NCBI RefSeq assembly: GCF_000335475.2
Contig: NZ_ANAH02000001.1
Span: 620,001-684,000 of the forward strand
Length of the DNA stretch: 64,000 nt
Direction of reading: 5' to 3'
Source of the DNA: Cystobacter fuscus DSM 2262
GTDB lineage: Bacteria; Myxococcota; Myxococcia; Myxococcales; Myxococcaceae
Shown in pieces: positions 35,182 to 45,714 of the stretch (its first letter is position 1; the number at the start of each line of letters is the position of its first letter). Under the pieces are notes generated by a model. The model did not search any database and was not told the origin of the DNA. It saw only the letters and a list, made by a program, of their open reading frames with translations. The position numbers and the translations under genes are program-made.

Positions 35182-36662
35182 AGGGCGCCGAACTTGGACT
35201 GGAGGTAGGCGAGGAAGTCCACGTCGGTGAGGCCCTGGCCCGTCACCTTGCGCACGAGCTCCTCCGCGGGCAGGCGGTAGCCCTCGGCGTGCACGTGGTC
35301 GCGCAGCCAGTCGCGCAGGGGCCGCAACTCGCCCCGGGCAATTCCCTCCTCCAGCCCCGGCAGGGCCCGCCGCGCCGCGGCGTAGAGGGACGCCGAGTAG
35401 AGGTTGCCCAGGGAGTACGTGGGGAAGTAGCCGAACTCGCCCCAGGCCCAGTGGATGTCCTGGAGCACGCCCTGCAGGTCATCCGGCGGGGTGATGCCCA
35501 GGAAGCGCCGCATGCGCTCGTTCCACGCCGCGGGCAGCTCGTCCAGGGGCAGCTCGTCGCGGATGAGCAGCAGCTCCAGCTCGTAGCGCAGCACGATGTG
35601 CAGGTTGTACGTCACCTCGTCCGCGGCCGTGCGGATGAACGAGGGCGTGACACGGTTGATGGCCGCGAGGAAGCCCTCCAGTGCCACGCCCGCGAGCCCC
35701 TCGGAGAAGGTGTCGCGCATGAGCGGGAAGTAGTGCGTCCAGAAGGGCCGGCCGCGCCCCACGAGGTTCTCCCACAGGCGCGACTGGGACTCGTGCAGGC
35801 CCATGGAGGGCGCGTTCGCCAGGGGCGTGCGGTGGTGGGCGGGCTGGAAGCCCTGCTCGTACAAGCCGTGCCCGCCCTCGTGCAGCGTGCTGAAGAGGCC
35901 CTCCAGCGAGTGCTCGTCCAGGTCCGTGGTGAGGCGCACGTCCGTGGGGTGCAGGCCGCTGGAGAAGGGGTGGATGCTCTTGTCCTGTCGTCCCGCGTCC
36001 AGCTCGAAGCCCATGTCCCCGAGCATCCGCAACGACACCCGCCACTGGGCCTCGGTGTCGAAGCGCCGGCCCTGGAAGAGCTCCGGCACCTGGCGCGGCG
36101 CGGCCTGGAGCGCCCCCACCAGGCGGATGAGCGTGTCACGCAGCGAGGCCAGCACCGGGCCCAGGCGCGCCACGCGCATACCGGGCTCGTACTCGTCGAG
36201 CAGGGCGTCATAGCGCTCGCCGCCATGGCCATACGCGTCCGCCTGCTCCCGGCGCAGGGCGAGCAGCCGGGAGAGGGCGGGCTGGAAGCGGGCGAAGCGG
36301 CGCTCCTCACGGGCCTCGCGCCAGGCGTGGAGGCCCTGGCTCTGGGCCTCGGCGAGCGCCTTCACCAGCGTCCGCGGCAGCTTCACCGCCCGATTCCGCT
36401 CGTGGGTCAGCACGCGCGCCATGGCGCGCTGGTCCGGGGTGAGCCCTGGAGCCTCCGAGGCCCAGGCGAGCAGCTCGCCCAGCCGGGGGTCCACCAGGCG
36501 CTCGTGTTGGATGCCGTGCAGGGTGGAGAGCTGGTGGGAGCGGGCCTCATGGGCGCGGGTGGGCAGGTAGGTCTCCCGGTCCCAAGAGGCCAGGCCGATG
36601 ACCCCTCCCAGGTCGCGGAGTTCGTGCATCCGGGCGAGCAGCGCGTCGAAGGTCTTGTCCAT
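35163..36662 (-). CDS. M32 carboxypeptidase (thermostable carboxypeptidase Taq family)
   Basis: 499 residues, full family length. Seen: zinc motif HEGGH near 260-264 with the third ligand in LHESQSR near 288, DVRLTTDLDE before it and WGEFGYFPTYSLGNLYSA near 425, all M32 signatures. A cytosolic metallocarboxypeptidase that removes C-terminal residues from peptides. Single-gene unit ending inside the Nudix gene. Confidence 0.93.
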   Translation of the reverse strand: MDKTFDALLARMHELRDLGGVIGLASWDRETYLPTRAHEARSHQLSTLHGIQHERLVDPRLGELLAWASEAPGLTPDQRAMARVLTHERNRAVKLPRTLVKALAEAQSQGLHAWREAREERRFARFQPALSRLLALRREQADAYGHGGERYDALLDEYEPGMRVARLGPVLASLRDTLIRLVGALQAAPRQVPELFQGRRFDTEAQWRVSLRMLGDMGFELDAGRQDKSIHPFSSGLHPTDVRLTTDLDEHSLEGLFSTLHEGGHGLYEQGFQPAHHRTPLANAPSMGLHESQSRLWENLVGRGRPFWTHYFPLMRDTFSEGLAGVALEGFLAAINRVTPSFIRTAADEVTYNLHIVLRYELELLLIRDELPLDELPAAWNERMRRFLGITPPDDLQGVLQDIHWAWGEFGYFPTYSLGNLYSASLYAAARRALPGLEEGIARGELRPLRDWLRDHVHAEGYRLPAEELVRKVTGQGLTDVDFLAYLQSKFGALYGVTL

Positions 36663-36743
36663 GAAGGGAATCCTTAGGGGAATCCTTGGTCCAGCCCGGC
36701 TCGGACTTCCGCGCGGCCCGGCATTCGGTTAATGGGCCAACGC

Positions 36744-37289
36744 ATGGCCACCCAGGTTCAGTTCTTCATGTCCCCCGACGACGAGGTCGCCTTCTTCCGC
36801 CACCTCGAGCGCTTCGAGCTGGAGGTATACCCCCGGCGCGTGCCACCCGACTGGGAGACCTTCCGGGCCTCGCAGGCGAACGTGCCCCGACTGCCCGAGG
36901 AGGACCTGTACCTCGTGGTGCTCGCCGCGGGCCCGGCCATCGTGGACAAGGTGAAGCGCGGCCCGGACAAGGGCTTCTGGCGCATCGACGAGGTGCGCTC
37001 GCCCGTCATCTTCTTCGAGCGCTGCCGGCTCAACGAGGAGGGCGAGCTGCTCAGCGGCCAGATGTGGGCGGAGATGGACGTCACGCCCCAGACGGGCCGC
37101 AAGGAAGCGGCCGCGGATATCTTCATGCGCACCTACCGCGAGGTGGAGGAGTACCTGAAGAAGACCTTCCGCAAGGGCGACCCCAAGCCCTTCCTCGTCG
37201 GCCCCAAGGCGGCGCGCCTCTACAAGGAGACGCGCCTGGTGCTGCGCGACTCGGCGCACCGGGGCGGCACGGTGGTGCCGTACAAGTAG
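36744..37289 (+). CDS. Hypothetical protein, 181 residues
   Basis: Begins MATQVQFFMSPDDEVAFFRH; an in-frame ATG at 36732 would add four residues, and neither has a good ribosome site. Soluble alpha/beta composition with a conserved-looking VIFFERCRLNEEGELLSGQM block and a C-terminal KEAAADIFMRTYREVEEYLK helix. No recognised domain. Coding character is convincing: the frame fills the gap between two convergent or divergent genes and has regular codon use. Confidence 0.65.
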   Translation: MATQVQFFMSPDDEVAFFRHLERFELEVYPRRVPPDWETFRASQANVPRLPEEDLYLVVLAAGPAIVDKVKRGPDKGFWRIDEVRSPVIFFERCRLNEEGELLSGQMWAEMDVTPQTGRKEAAADIFMRTYREVEEYLKKTFRKGDPKPFLVGPKAARLYKETRLVLRDSAHRGGTVVPYK

Positions 37290-37313
37290 CCCGCCCCGGG
37301 CGGCTCCGGTGCT

Positions 37314-38933
<1,620 letters not shown>

Positions 38934-39103
38934 GGAGAGTGCAACTATCACGCGGCGTGTATTTTTTCGCGGGGCACAGATTGCGACATCGCCTTGCTGG
39001 AAGGCGTGCGGGGCTTCAAGCGTTCGGGTATGCCCCCGGGTACACTCACCGTGCACCCCTCTTCGCCAGGAGGCGGGGATCCGGGGCCACGACAGGAGCC
39101 GCC

Positions 39104-39490
39104 ATGCAACGCAGCACGTTTTCGACGGGAACTCCTTGGGAAACGCAGGTGGGCTACTCCCGCGCGGTCCGGGTCGGACCGTTCATCTTCGTCTCGGGGA
39201 CGACGGCCACGGACGGCTCGGGGCAGGTGGTAGGGGGTGGGGACGCCTATGCGCAGGCCCAGCAGGCGCTGCGCAACATCCAGGCGGCGCTCGAGGGCAT
39301 GGGGGCCGGGCTGGAGCACGTGGTGCGCACCCGGATGTACGTGACGGACATCGCCCACTGGCAGGAGGTGGGACGGGCCCACGGCGCCGTCTTCGGCGCC
39401 ATCCGCCCCGCCACCAGCATGGTGGAGGTCAAGCGGCTCATCGACCCGGCCATGCTGGTGGAGATCGAAGCGGACGCGCTGGTGCCCTGA
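39104..39490 (+). CDS. RidA/YjgF family enamine-imine deaminase
   Basis: 128 residues, CAGGAG before the ATG. Seen: the RidA blocks [41 protein letters not shown], substrate-anchoring Arg101 (RPATSM) and IEADAL with Glu122. Hydrolyses reactive enamine/imine intermediates from PLP enzymes. The first copy of the cassette-flanking repeat begins nine bases after its stop. Confidence 0.92.
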   Translation: MQRSTFSTGTPWETQVGYSRAVRVGPFIFVSGTTATDGSGQVVGGGDAYAQAQQALRNIQAALEGMGAGLEHVVRTRMYVTDIAHWQEVGRAHGAVFGAIRPATSMVEVKRLIDPAMLVEIEADALVP

Positions 39491-39498
39491 AGCCGCGA

Positions 39499-39551
39499 GC
39501 GCCGGTGAGGCCGTGGAGCATCGCGGGAGACTTGAGCACCGGGGACTGTGG
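39499..39551. repeat. Cassette-flanking direct repeat, copy 1
   Basis: Aligns with 41521-41574: the first 30 bases (39499-39528) are identical, and the whole unit differs by three substitutions and one inserted G. It lies just after ridA. The two copies, in the same orientation, enclose the 2-kb toxin-immunity pair and nothing else. Short inner arms CCGGTG / CACCGG could form a weak hairpin. Confidence 0.85.
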
Positions 39552-39582
39552 CGTGGACATGTCGCTGGCCCTACCACAGCGG

Positions 39583-39711
39583 TCACATGCGCCTCAAACG
39601 ATCCATCCAGAAAGCATGGGGCTTCTCGCGCCGGTAGCTCCAGCCTTTGAGATGGAAGTGGAGGGCGTGGGGCGGCGGAGCGGCCTGCAGTTCCCACGAG
39701 CCGTACCAACC
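39583..39711 (-). other. 42-codon in-frame extension after the immunity stop
   Basis: Directly after the TGA at 39712-39714, the same frame stays open for 42 codons to a TGA at 39583-39585. It reads GWYGSWELQAAPPPHALHFH then LKGWSYRREKPHAFWMDRLR RM, with protein-like aromatic and basic content. Either the immunity gene has gained a nonsense codon, or this is the 3' end of another gene fused by deletion. The choice needs homologues. Confidence 0.5.
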
Positions 39712-40470
39712 TCAAGGGGCTGCGCGCCCGCCGATCTCCGGGAAACGCTCGTAGGCCCGCTTGAGCGCGTCCAGGTGCGTGGAATCGTCCAGGTCGAGCG
39801 GCGCCTCCGTGAGCTGCACAACCCACCCACCGGTCGCGGTACACCGTGAGCGCGAGAGCAGTTCCGCGTCGTGGGCCGGGTCCGGGAACCCGATGGCTCG
39901 TGCGGCGGCAGCCGACCAGTAGTTCAGCCACCCGAGGCGACGCGGAATCTCAGGCGAACGAATGTAGTTTGGGAACCTGAGCGCGGGCAGCCCCCGTGGC
40001 GGAACTCCTGGCTTACGCACCGGATCGACCGTCTGCCGCGAAATTTCCACGGTCGCGTTGAAAGGCGTAGCGTGTCCCCAATACGCGCGTGCGCCCTCCC
40101 CAATCGCCGCGAGCACATCCGCTGCCGCCGCGATACCGGCTGCGTCGAATGGCAGTTGCGCATGAATTTCAAAATGCGGCGCTCCATCCGCGGCAAGACC
40201 ATTCGGGTTTTCCCAACCGGAAATCGTCACCAAATGGGCATCGTCATCATTGCAGAGGAACGGAAACCCTCCGCCTGCCTTATTGGACGCGACCCATTCA
40301 TCGCGGTGAGGCAGCGAGATGAGGTCTTCCTTCTCCGAAGTCGTCCACCCCAAGCGCAATCCAGGAAGTGCACGCTCCATTCCATGAACGATGGCAAGCG
40401 GGCGCCCATCGTCGCTCGTAAGCACAGGGGCGTATACGCTGATATTCATCTCATTTCGACCAAACGCCAT
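39712..40470 (-). CDS. Putative immunity protein (DUF5953-like) for the upstream nuclease toxin
   Basis: 252 residues, soluble, no signal. Seen: MNISVYAPVLTSDDGRPLAI, HGMERALPGLRLGWT, RRLGWLNYWSAAAARAIGFP and ATGGWVVQLTEAPLDLDD, which I recall as blocks of the myxobacterial family DUF5953. It starts one base after the toxin stop (TGACATG), so translation is coupled, the usual layout of toxin followed by immunity. Inferred: binds and blocks the nuclease domain in the cytoplasm. An internal ATG at 40449 is an alternative start. No catalytic motif seen. Family identity is from memory. Confidence 0.65.
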   Translation of the reverse strand: MAFGRNEMNISVYAPVLTSDDGRPLAIVHGMERALPGLRLGWTTSEKEDLISLPHRDEWVASNKAGGGFPFLCNDDDAHLVTISGWENPNGLAADGAPHFEIHAQLPFDAAGIAAAADVLAAIGEGARAYWGHATPFNATVEISRQTVDPVRKPGVPPRGLPALRFPNYIRSPEIPRRLGWLNYWSAAAARAIGFPDPAHDAELLSRSRCTATGGWVVQLTEAPLDLDDSTHLDALKRAYERFPEIGGRAAP

Positions 40471-40471
40471 G

Positions 40472-41485
40472 TCAGCACCAGTTCATGAGGACGACGGTGA
40501 GGGTATCATCCAAACTCTCCAGTATCGCCTGGTGTGCGGCGCTTTTGACGCCAACGGCGAAGTTGTATCCACATGCTTCCGCGAGTTTTTTCTCGCGCTG
40601 TATTTCCGGCAGTTTCATTCTGACAAGGAACTGCTGCGAGCGAGGCGGTTGTTTTTCAAAATCATCCGTTTTGACCTCCCACAGCGTGCGCGTGGCGAGT
40701 TGCAGCGCGTCGAAGTTCTTCCCATTCACGTACACATCCCCACCGGGGAAGCTGTTGTTCGGCATCTTGTCCGCGCACTCGTTGTGCGGGTCATGCCCGC
40801 CCAGGTGGCGCGGCAATGGGATGGGCTTGCATCTCGTGTCGTCTTCCTCGGTGAGGGCGGTCGCGGGCTGCTTCTGCGGCGAGGGCTCCCGGGCCGGTGC
40901 TTTCGCCGCACGAGGCTGGGCCTCGAGTTCCACCATGAGCTGCCGCGAGGCCTCCGACACGTCTCGCAGCCGTGCCTCGAACTCCCGTTGAGCATCGACC
41001 CAGGGTGGGCGGCTGTCGGACTCCAGCCCGGCGGTGCTGGAGGGCCAGAGCAGGACGAGGCCCACGAGCAACGGGCCCACCCGGGAGAGCGCCCCGGCGA
41101 ACGTCCTGGCACGGCCCGTCTGAGCAAAACCCTCTGCGCCCCTCACCACCTCGGCGGCTTGCTCGCTCGTTTTCGCGGCTGTGGAAAAGCGCTCGAAGGC
41201 CCGTTCCGCCGCGGTCAGCTTGCGATCCAACGCCTCCCACTGACGCGGCTCCAAGTCATTACGCGCCCGAGACAGCAACGCCCGGACCCGGTCCAGGTCC
41301 GCCCTTCCAATCCGCGCCCCTTGCTGCACCGGCTCCATCGGCGAGGACACGAGACGGATGCTCGGGCCTGGGGGAAGAGTCGGGACGAAGACGTGAGGCC
41401 GAGGCATCGACGGTGAAGGGGGCGCGCTCGCGCAGGCGGAGAGAAAGAGCAGCAGTGAGAAGCAAGCGCATAGACGCATGGCCAC
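40472..41485 (-). CDS. Lipoprotein toxin with C-terminal PD-(D/E)xK-like nuclease domain (SitA-like)
   Basis: 337 residues. Seen: lipoprotein signal MRLCACFSLLLFLSAC with lipobox Cys18; Pro-rich and helical middle (60-200) with one hydrophobic helix at about 128-148 (FAGALSRVGPLLVGLVLLW); C-terminal domain from about 219 (CKPIPLPRHLGGHDPHNECA) with Asp259 and Glu270-Val-Lys272 in NFDALQLATRTLWEVKTDD, the D...ExK core of restriction-type nucleases, resembling DUF6310. Family knowledge: Myxococcus SitA toxins are polymorphic lipoproteins passed to kin by TraA/B outer-membrane exchange, each with a cognate immunity gene. Inferred: this is such a toxin. GTG 41485 has AGGGGG seven bases upstream; ATG 41479 is the alternative. 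Confidence 0.72.
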   Translation of the reverse strand: MAMRLCACFSLLLFLSACASAPPSPSMPRPHVFVPTLPPGPSIRLVSSPMEPVQQGARIGRADLDRVRALLSRARNDLEPRQWEALDRKLTAAERAFERFSTAAKTSEQAAEVVRGAEGFAQTGRARTFAGALSRVGPLLVGLVLLWPSSTAGLESDSRPPWVDAQREFEARLRDVSEASRQLMVELEAQPRAAKAPAREPSPQKQPATALTEEDDTRCKPIPLPRHLGGHDPHNECADKMPNNSFPGGDVYVNGKNFDALQLATRTLWEVKTDDFEKQPPRSQQFLVRMKLPEIQREKKLAEACGYNFAVGVKSAAHQAILESLDDTLTVVLMNWC

Positions 41486-41520
41486 GTTCTATCCCCCTGA
41501 CCCTCACCTTGCGCAGGACG

Positions 41521-41574
41521 GCGCCGGTGAGGCCGTGGAGCATCGCGGGAAACTCGAGCACCGGGGGACTGTAG
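41521..41574. repeat. Cassette-flanking direct repeat, copy 2
   Basis: 54-base partner of 39499-39551, 36 bases upstream of the toxin start and 25 bases after the end of the lipase-like gene. It may carry the toxin promoter or be a recombination scar; the sequence itself shows no clear -35/-10. Confidence 0.85.
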
Positions 41575-41599
41575 CACTCCGAAGGCGTGAACCCGTGCC

Positions 41600-43063
41600 T
41601 CAGCGCGCCGGGCAGGGATAGGCGGAGACGATGGAAGCGCGAATCAGGCCCGTCGTCTGGGGGTCGTCGGGGCCCACGGTGTTGTTGGTGAAGGCGCACC
41701 CGTACGAGGAGCTCGAGACCACGGCGGGGTCGAGCACCTCGTCCCCCTGGGGCTTGAGGCCCCGCTGCTCCCACTGGACCATGGCATCGAAGGCGGCGAC
41801 CTGTTCGGCGGTGGTGAAATCGCAGTGGCTGACGCCGCGGATGGCGCGCTGGACGAGCCACTGGGAGGTGCCCTGGGCATCCGCGCGGCGCTTGAAGATC
41901 TGCTCCATGCTGAAGGGGACGAACAGATCGCCCAGCGTGTGGAGGCTGACCACGGGAACCGAGATGCGGGCATTCGTCTTGGGAATCCATCGGAGCCCAT
42001 CGCGGCGGAGCCTGTTGGCCTCGGGGTCTCCGCGCACGCGGTAGATGGAGGCATTGAACGCCTGCTCCTCGGCGGAGAGGCTCGCGTCGGCATCGAACTG
42101 GAACTGGATGTCCACGGTGGAGATGCCGTCCCGGTTGAGGATGCCGTCCAAGGTGCCGGAGCCGCCGAAGGTGCCCCAGAGCAGGTCCTGGATGCTCCTG
42201 GCCAGGGGGCCACTGAAGCCGGGGTCGAACAGGGGCCGCTCGCCACCGGTCAGGTGCTTGACGACCTGCTTCACTTTGTCGCCCTGGGGAGTCACCTCGG
42301 TGGGGTAGGTCTTGAAGAGCGCGGCCTTCACGCCAGGTTGGATCAGCGCCCAGTCCTCCACCGGCCAGCCCGAGGCGGGGTAGCCCGCGAGCTGCTGGGC
42401 GGCGAGCCCGTAGGCGGCGAAGTAATTGAACAGCTCCGAGTCGCCCAGCACGCCGCACATGGGGACGGCGCCGTCGTAGCGGACCTTGTGGTTGGCGGTC
42501 TCGAGGGTCTCCGCGTCGATGGCGGCGGCGGCGACATGTCCGCCCATGGAGTGACCGATGATGTACGTCTTGCGAGGGGCCTCGAGCGGGCGGCCCCGCT
42601 CGGAGGCGATGCGCGTGAAGGCGAGCGCGAGGGCGTTGGTGTCCTCGATTCCCGCGCGCACGTCATAGGAGTTCTTCGAGTAGCTCGAAGCGGCCCAGGC
42701 GTACCCGTTCTCGAGGAGGTGGCGCCGGATGCTGGGGGTGCTGACGTTGAGGGTGCTCGCGGTGCCGGCGTACCCGTGCGCGTACATCACGAGCATGCCA
42801 TTCCAGTTCTTGGGGACCTCGATGCGATAGCCGCTGCCCTCGAGGGTGCCCCACCAGCGGTCGCTCTCGGGGGCGTTGGACAGGGCGGTGAAGGGCAGGG
42901 CCGCCTCGTCGACCGTATAGGTGCGCGAGTCCTGGCCGCGAGTCTCCTCGGGATCCACGGGGGGTGGATTCTGCCCATCTGGCGGGTTGTCCGGGTGCTC
43001 ACAGCCGTGCAGGACCAGACCGGCGAGCGCGAGCGCCGCCGTCATGCGAAGGGTTCTTCTCAT
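41600..43063 (-). CDS. Lipase-like alpha/beta hydrolase, lipoprotein
   Basis: 487 residues, GGAGA before the ATG. Seen: signal MRRTLRMTAALALAGLVLHGC with lipobox Cys, then a Pro-rich linker, GMLVMYAHGYAG (oxyanion region), nucleophile GHSMGG near 171, HTLGDLFVPFSMEQ (Asp) and IRGVSHCDFTT (His) completing the triad. Probably a surface or periplasmic esterase/lipase; fits predatory lipid or polyester use. It sits directly beside the toxin cassette but is separated from it by the repeat. Confidence 0.82.
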   Translation of the reverse strand: MRRTLRMTAALALAGLVLHGCEHPDNPPDGQNPPPVDPEETRGQDSRTYTVDEAALPFTALSNAPESDRWWGTLEGSGYRIEVPKNWNGMLVMYAHGYAGTASTLNVSTPSIRRHLLENGYAWAASSYSKNSYDVRAGIEDTNALALAFTRIASERGRPLEAPRKTYIIGHSMGGHVAAAAIDAETLETANHKVRYDGAVPMCGVLGDSELFNYFAAYGLAAQQLAGYPASGWPVEDWALIQPGVKAALFKTYPTEVTPQGDKVKQVVKHLTGGERPLFDPGFSGPLARSIQDLLWGTFGGSGTLDGILNRDGISTVDIQFQFDADASLSAEEQAFNASIYRVRGDPEANRLRRDGLRWIPKTNARISVPVVSLHTLGDLFVPFSMEQIFKRRADAQGTSQWLVQRAIRGVSHCDFTTAEQVAAFDAMVQWEQRGLKPQGDEVLDPAVVSSSSYGCAFTNNTVGPDDPQTTGLIRASIVSAYPCPAR

Positions 43064-43173
43064 CGTGTTGTCTCCAGCGAGTACTTCGGGGTCATCTGGC
43101 TCACGTCCCGCGATTCGCACTCTTTGACACCGCAGCCGGGAGGATCAGAAAACCCGTTCCGCTCCCTCGCCTC

Positions 43174-44616
43174 CTACGAGTCGTCCGCCTCCCTGGTTGG
43201 GCGAGCGCTCGGGTCGTCCCGCGGTGGGCACTGCGCGCCCAGGACGTTGTCGGAGAAGGTGTTGCCGTACTCGGCGCGGGTGAAGTCCGTGGTCACCTCG
43301 AGCGCGCGGAGGAGGCCGCAGCCGGAGGAGTGGGTGAACTCGCTCCGGGTCACGAAGGCGCCCAGCTCCTGGCGGACGGTCAATGCCGCCGGGCCGGCAT
43401 GGGAGACGGAGACATGCTCGAGCCTGCTGCCCCCGGCATCGCCGAAGGTCAGACCCTTCCAGAAACCCGGTGAGGGCGTGGATGAGTGCGCCACGAAGCG
43501 GATGGGCCGCGTGGCGGTGCCCTGGGCCACGAGACTCCCTTGTTCGTCAACCCAGACTTCCTTGTCCGGGGCCATCCGGATCTCGGTCCCCGGGACCAGG
43601 GTGAGCACCGGCCTGGATTGGAGGTCCATTACGTAGAGGTCACTTCGCATGACATACGGCACCCCCAGGTTCGGCCACGTCTGACTGTGCTTGACGGAGC
43701 CCGAGACGAAGACCGCGTTGGACTGGTTGCCCGTGAATTCGCTGTCCGTGGGAATGGAGCCCACCGCATCGGCCCGGCTCGAGAGCGGATGGCCACACCC
43801 ATTCACCCGGAGCTTCGTGGAGCCGGGGGCGAACGTGCCACCATCGAGCAGATAAGCACCTCCGAGACACCGGCGCACGGTGACGTTGTCGGCGAGGAGG
43901 GAGCCATTCACGTACAAGGCGCCACCCAGCGAATTCCCATTCACGCCTTCGATGACGGCGTGATGGAGGCGGAGGGAGGAGTGTTCGTTCACCAGGATCC
44001 CCGCCCAGGAGCGGGATTCAGAGGCGGTGTCTGGGTCATCGGAGGTGAGCAGTACGGGGCTCGCCTCGGTTCCTTCCACGGAGAGGATCCCGGTTTCCGT
44101 GCCACCCACATCCAGTGTCGCGAGGGGCTGGAAGCGGACCACGACGCCGGCTTCCAAAGTCAGTTGGGGAGCGTTGGCGCCAGCCACCGTCAGGAAGGTG
44201 CGCACCACGTGGGGGTTGTCCGCTGCCCGCCACGTTTCAGAGGCAGTGATGTTCCCCGAATGGATGAGGCCCTGGACGTTCAGCGTGGCCTCACCGGGGA
44301 GGACGTCATACCTGGTCGAGAAGGCCGTCGCCCGGATGGTGACAGTGCCCCTGGCGCGGGCCTCCACCCGCCCCGTCGAATCCACTCCCGCCAGCTCCCC
44401 ATCGCTGCTGCTCCAGCTCAGGGAACCGACATCCGCGGGGCGTCCGTCCGGATCCGTCGCGTTCGCCGAACATTGGGTGCTTTTCATGACGTCCAAAGTG
44501 GCCGCCGCGCAGGTCACCGTGATTCGGACCTGCTCCTCGCTTCTTTCCTCCTCACAAGCGGACAGAACGAGCAGGAAGCAGGCAGACAGGCATCGATTCG
44601 TTTCTTTGATGTTCAT
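43174..44616 (-). CDS. Lipoprotein with Ig-like domain and beta-helix-like repeats
   Basis: 480 residues. Seen: signal MNIKETNRCLSACFLLVLSAC with a lipobox Cys, then a BIG2-like Ig domain (about 30-115, SLSWSSSDGELAGVDSTGRV, RGTVTIRATA), then repeats typical of right-handed beta helices (GTEASPVLLTSDDP, SLRLHHAVIEGVNGNSLGGA, RLEHVSVSHAGPAALTVR). Likely surface protein; no catalytic motif seen. An upstream ATG (44637) is a weaker start. Divergent from the next gene. Confidence 0.7.
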   Translation of the reverse strand: MNIKETNRCLSACFLLVLSACEEERSEEQVRITVTCAAATLDVMKSTQCSANATDPDGRPADVGSLSWSSSDGELAGVDSTGRVEARARGTVTIRATAFSTRYDVLPGEATLNVQGLIHSGNITASETWRAADNPHVVRTFLTVAGANAPQLTLEAGVVVRFQPLATLDVGGTETGILSVEGTEASPVLLTSDDPDTASESRSWAGILVNEHSSLRLHHAVIEGVNGNSLGGALYVNGSLLADNVTVRRCLGGAYLLDGGTFAPGSTKLRVNGCGHPLSSRADAVGSIPTDSEFTGNQSNAVFVSGSVKHSQTWPNLGVPYVMRSDLYVMDLQSRPVLTLVPGTEIRMAPDKEVWVDEQGSLVAQGTATRPIRFVAHSSTPSPGFWKGLTFGDAGGSRLEHVSVSHAGPAALTVRQELGAFVTRSEFTHSSGCGLLRALEVTTDFTRAEYGNTFSDNVLGAQCPPRDDPSARPTREADDS

Positions 44617-44747
44617 GGGATTGTGGAGCGAGAGCATGCCGCCCCACTCCGAGGGTGGAAGGAGAAGCGGGAAACGGGCAGGTGGCGCGAACCTGGAGCC
44701 GGACCAGCGTTCTCTTGTGCGGCGAGGTCCTGATAAGCTGAGCGCCG

Positions 44748-45647
44748 TTGATTCGCGCCCTTTCGATCCATTTCCTGCCGGGCCTGGCCCTTGTGCTCTG
44801 TGCGGCGGTGTGCCCGCTGTCCGCCCACGCGGGCCCGCGGTCTCTTCTGGCGGGCTGTACGGCGGAGCCGTTCGGCGGTGAGGGGTGGAGCTACGAGTGC
44901 GGTGACTTCAGTGCCGTCCTCTCGGACCACGCGGGCGTCTCCGCCCAGAGGCTATGGCAGCGCAGCCGCCGCACCTTCCAGAAACAGGCCGCGGGGGGAG
45001 TGACCTTCAAGGAGGTGAAGGCCACGCTGGCGGGCCGCAAGGTGCGCCTCCTGAGCATGCGCCCGAAGGTGACCGAGGCGCAGGAGTCCTCGGTGTTCGC
45101 CGTCGTGCCGGTGAAGGGAAAGGGGGCGCGGCGGCTCCTCTGCAAGGCCCGTGGCACGCCGGAGCCTCAGGCCCGCTGTGGGCGGGTGCTGGAGCAGCTC
45201 GCGTCGCAACCGTGGAGGGCCCTCCCCGAGGAGGGGGTGGCCGTGGCGCAATCGGATGCCGCGCTCGCGGGCCGGGAGCTCGTCGCGCCCGACGGGTGCA
45301 ACCTCACGGCGGAGAATGGCAGCGGCCGGATCGAGTGCGGCGACGGCTCACGGCTCGACTGGACCCGGCTCCCCGATGCCTCCCGCCTGCGAGACTCCGT
45401 GCGGGTGGGCATGCTGACGTTCAAGGACGTCCCCCGGGCGAGCTTCCTGGAGTCGCGCCTTCCCTGCGCCATCGACGGCGCCAGGACGGAGTGCACGTAC
45501 CTGCGCATGCTCGGCCCGAGTGAACGGCGGGAAGCGTACTTCGCGGGTGCGGTGGTGCGCGGGATGCCGACGGTCATCTCGTGCATCGCGGGAAGGTCCT
45601 CGCGGCTGTTGCCCCAGGCGTGCCAGCAGGTACTCCGCATCCATTGA
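44748..45647 (+). CDS. Secreted hypothetical protein with conserved Cys
   Basis: 299 residues from a TTG start, with a Sec signal (SIHFLPGLALVLCAAVCPLSAHA). Two similar halves are visible: GCTAEPFGGEGWSYECGDFS near residue 36 and GCNLTAENGSGRIECGDGS near 182, each a Cys-spaced loop, and each half ends with a Cys-containing segment (CKARGTPEPQARCGRVL; CIAGRSSRLLPQACQQVL). So it is an internal duplication with paired Cys. No family recognised. Precedes a membrane protein gene by 67 bases. Confidence 0.65.
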   Translation: MIRALSIHFLPGLALVLCAAVCPLSAHAGPRSLLAGCTAEPFGGEGWSYECGDFSAVLSDHAGVSAQRLWQRSRRTFQKQAAGGVTFKEVKATLAGRKVRLLSMRPKVTEAQESSVFAVVPVKGKGARRLLCKARGTPEPQARCGRVLEQLASQPWRALPEEGVAVAQSDAALAGRELVAPDGCNLTAENGSGRIECGDGSRLDWTRLPDASRLRDSVRVGMLTFKDVPRASFLESRLPCAIDGARTECTYLRMLGPSERREAYFAGAVVRGMPTVISCIAGRSSRLLPQACQQVLRIH

Positions 45648-45714
45648 GATGGACGGGCGCCTCTTGCCGGGGTGTCCGGGAGCGGAGGGCGACGGTATAA
45701 GGTGCGCGGAAAAC

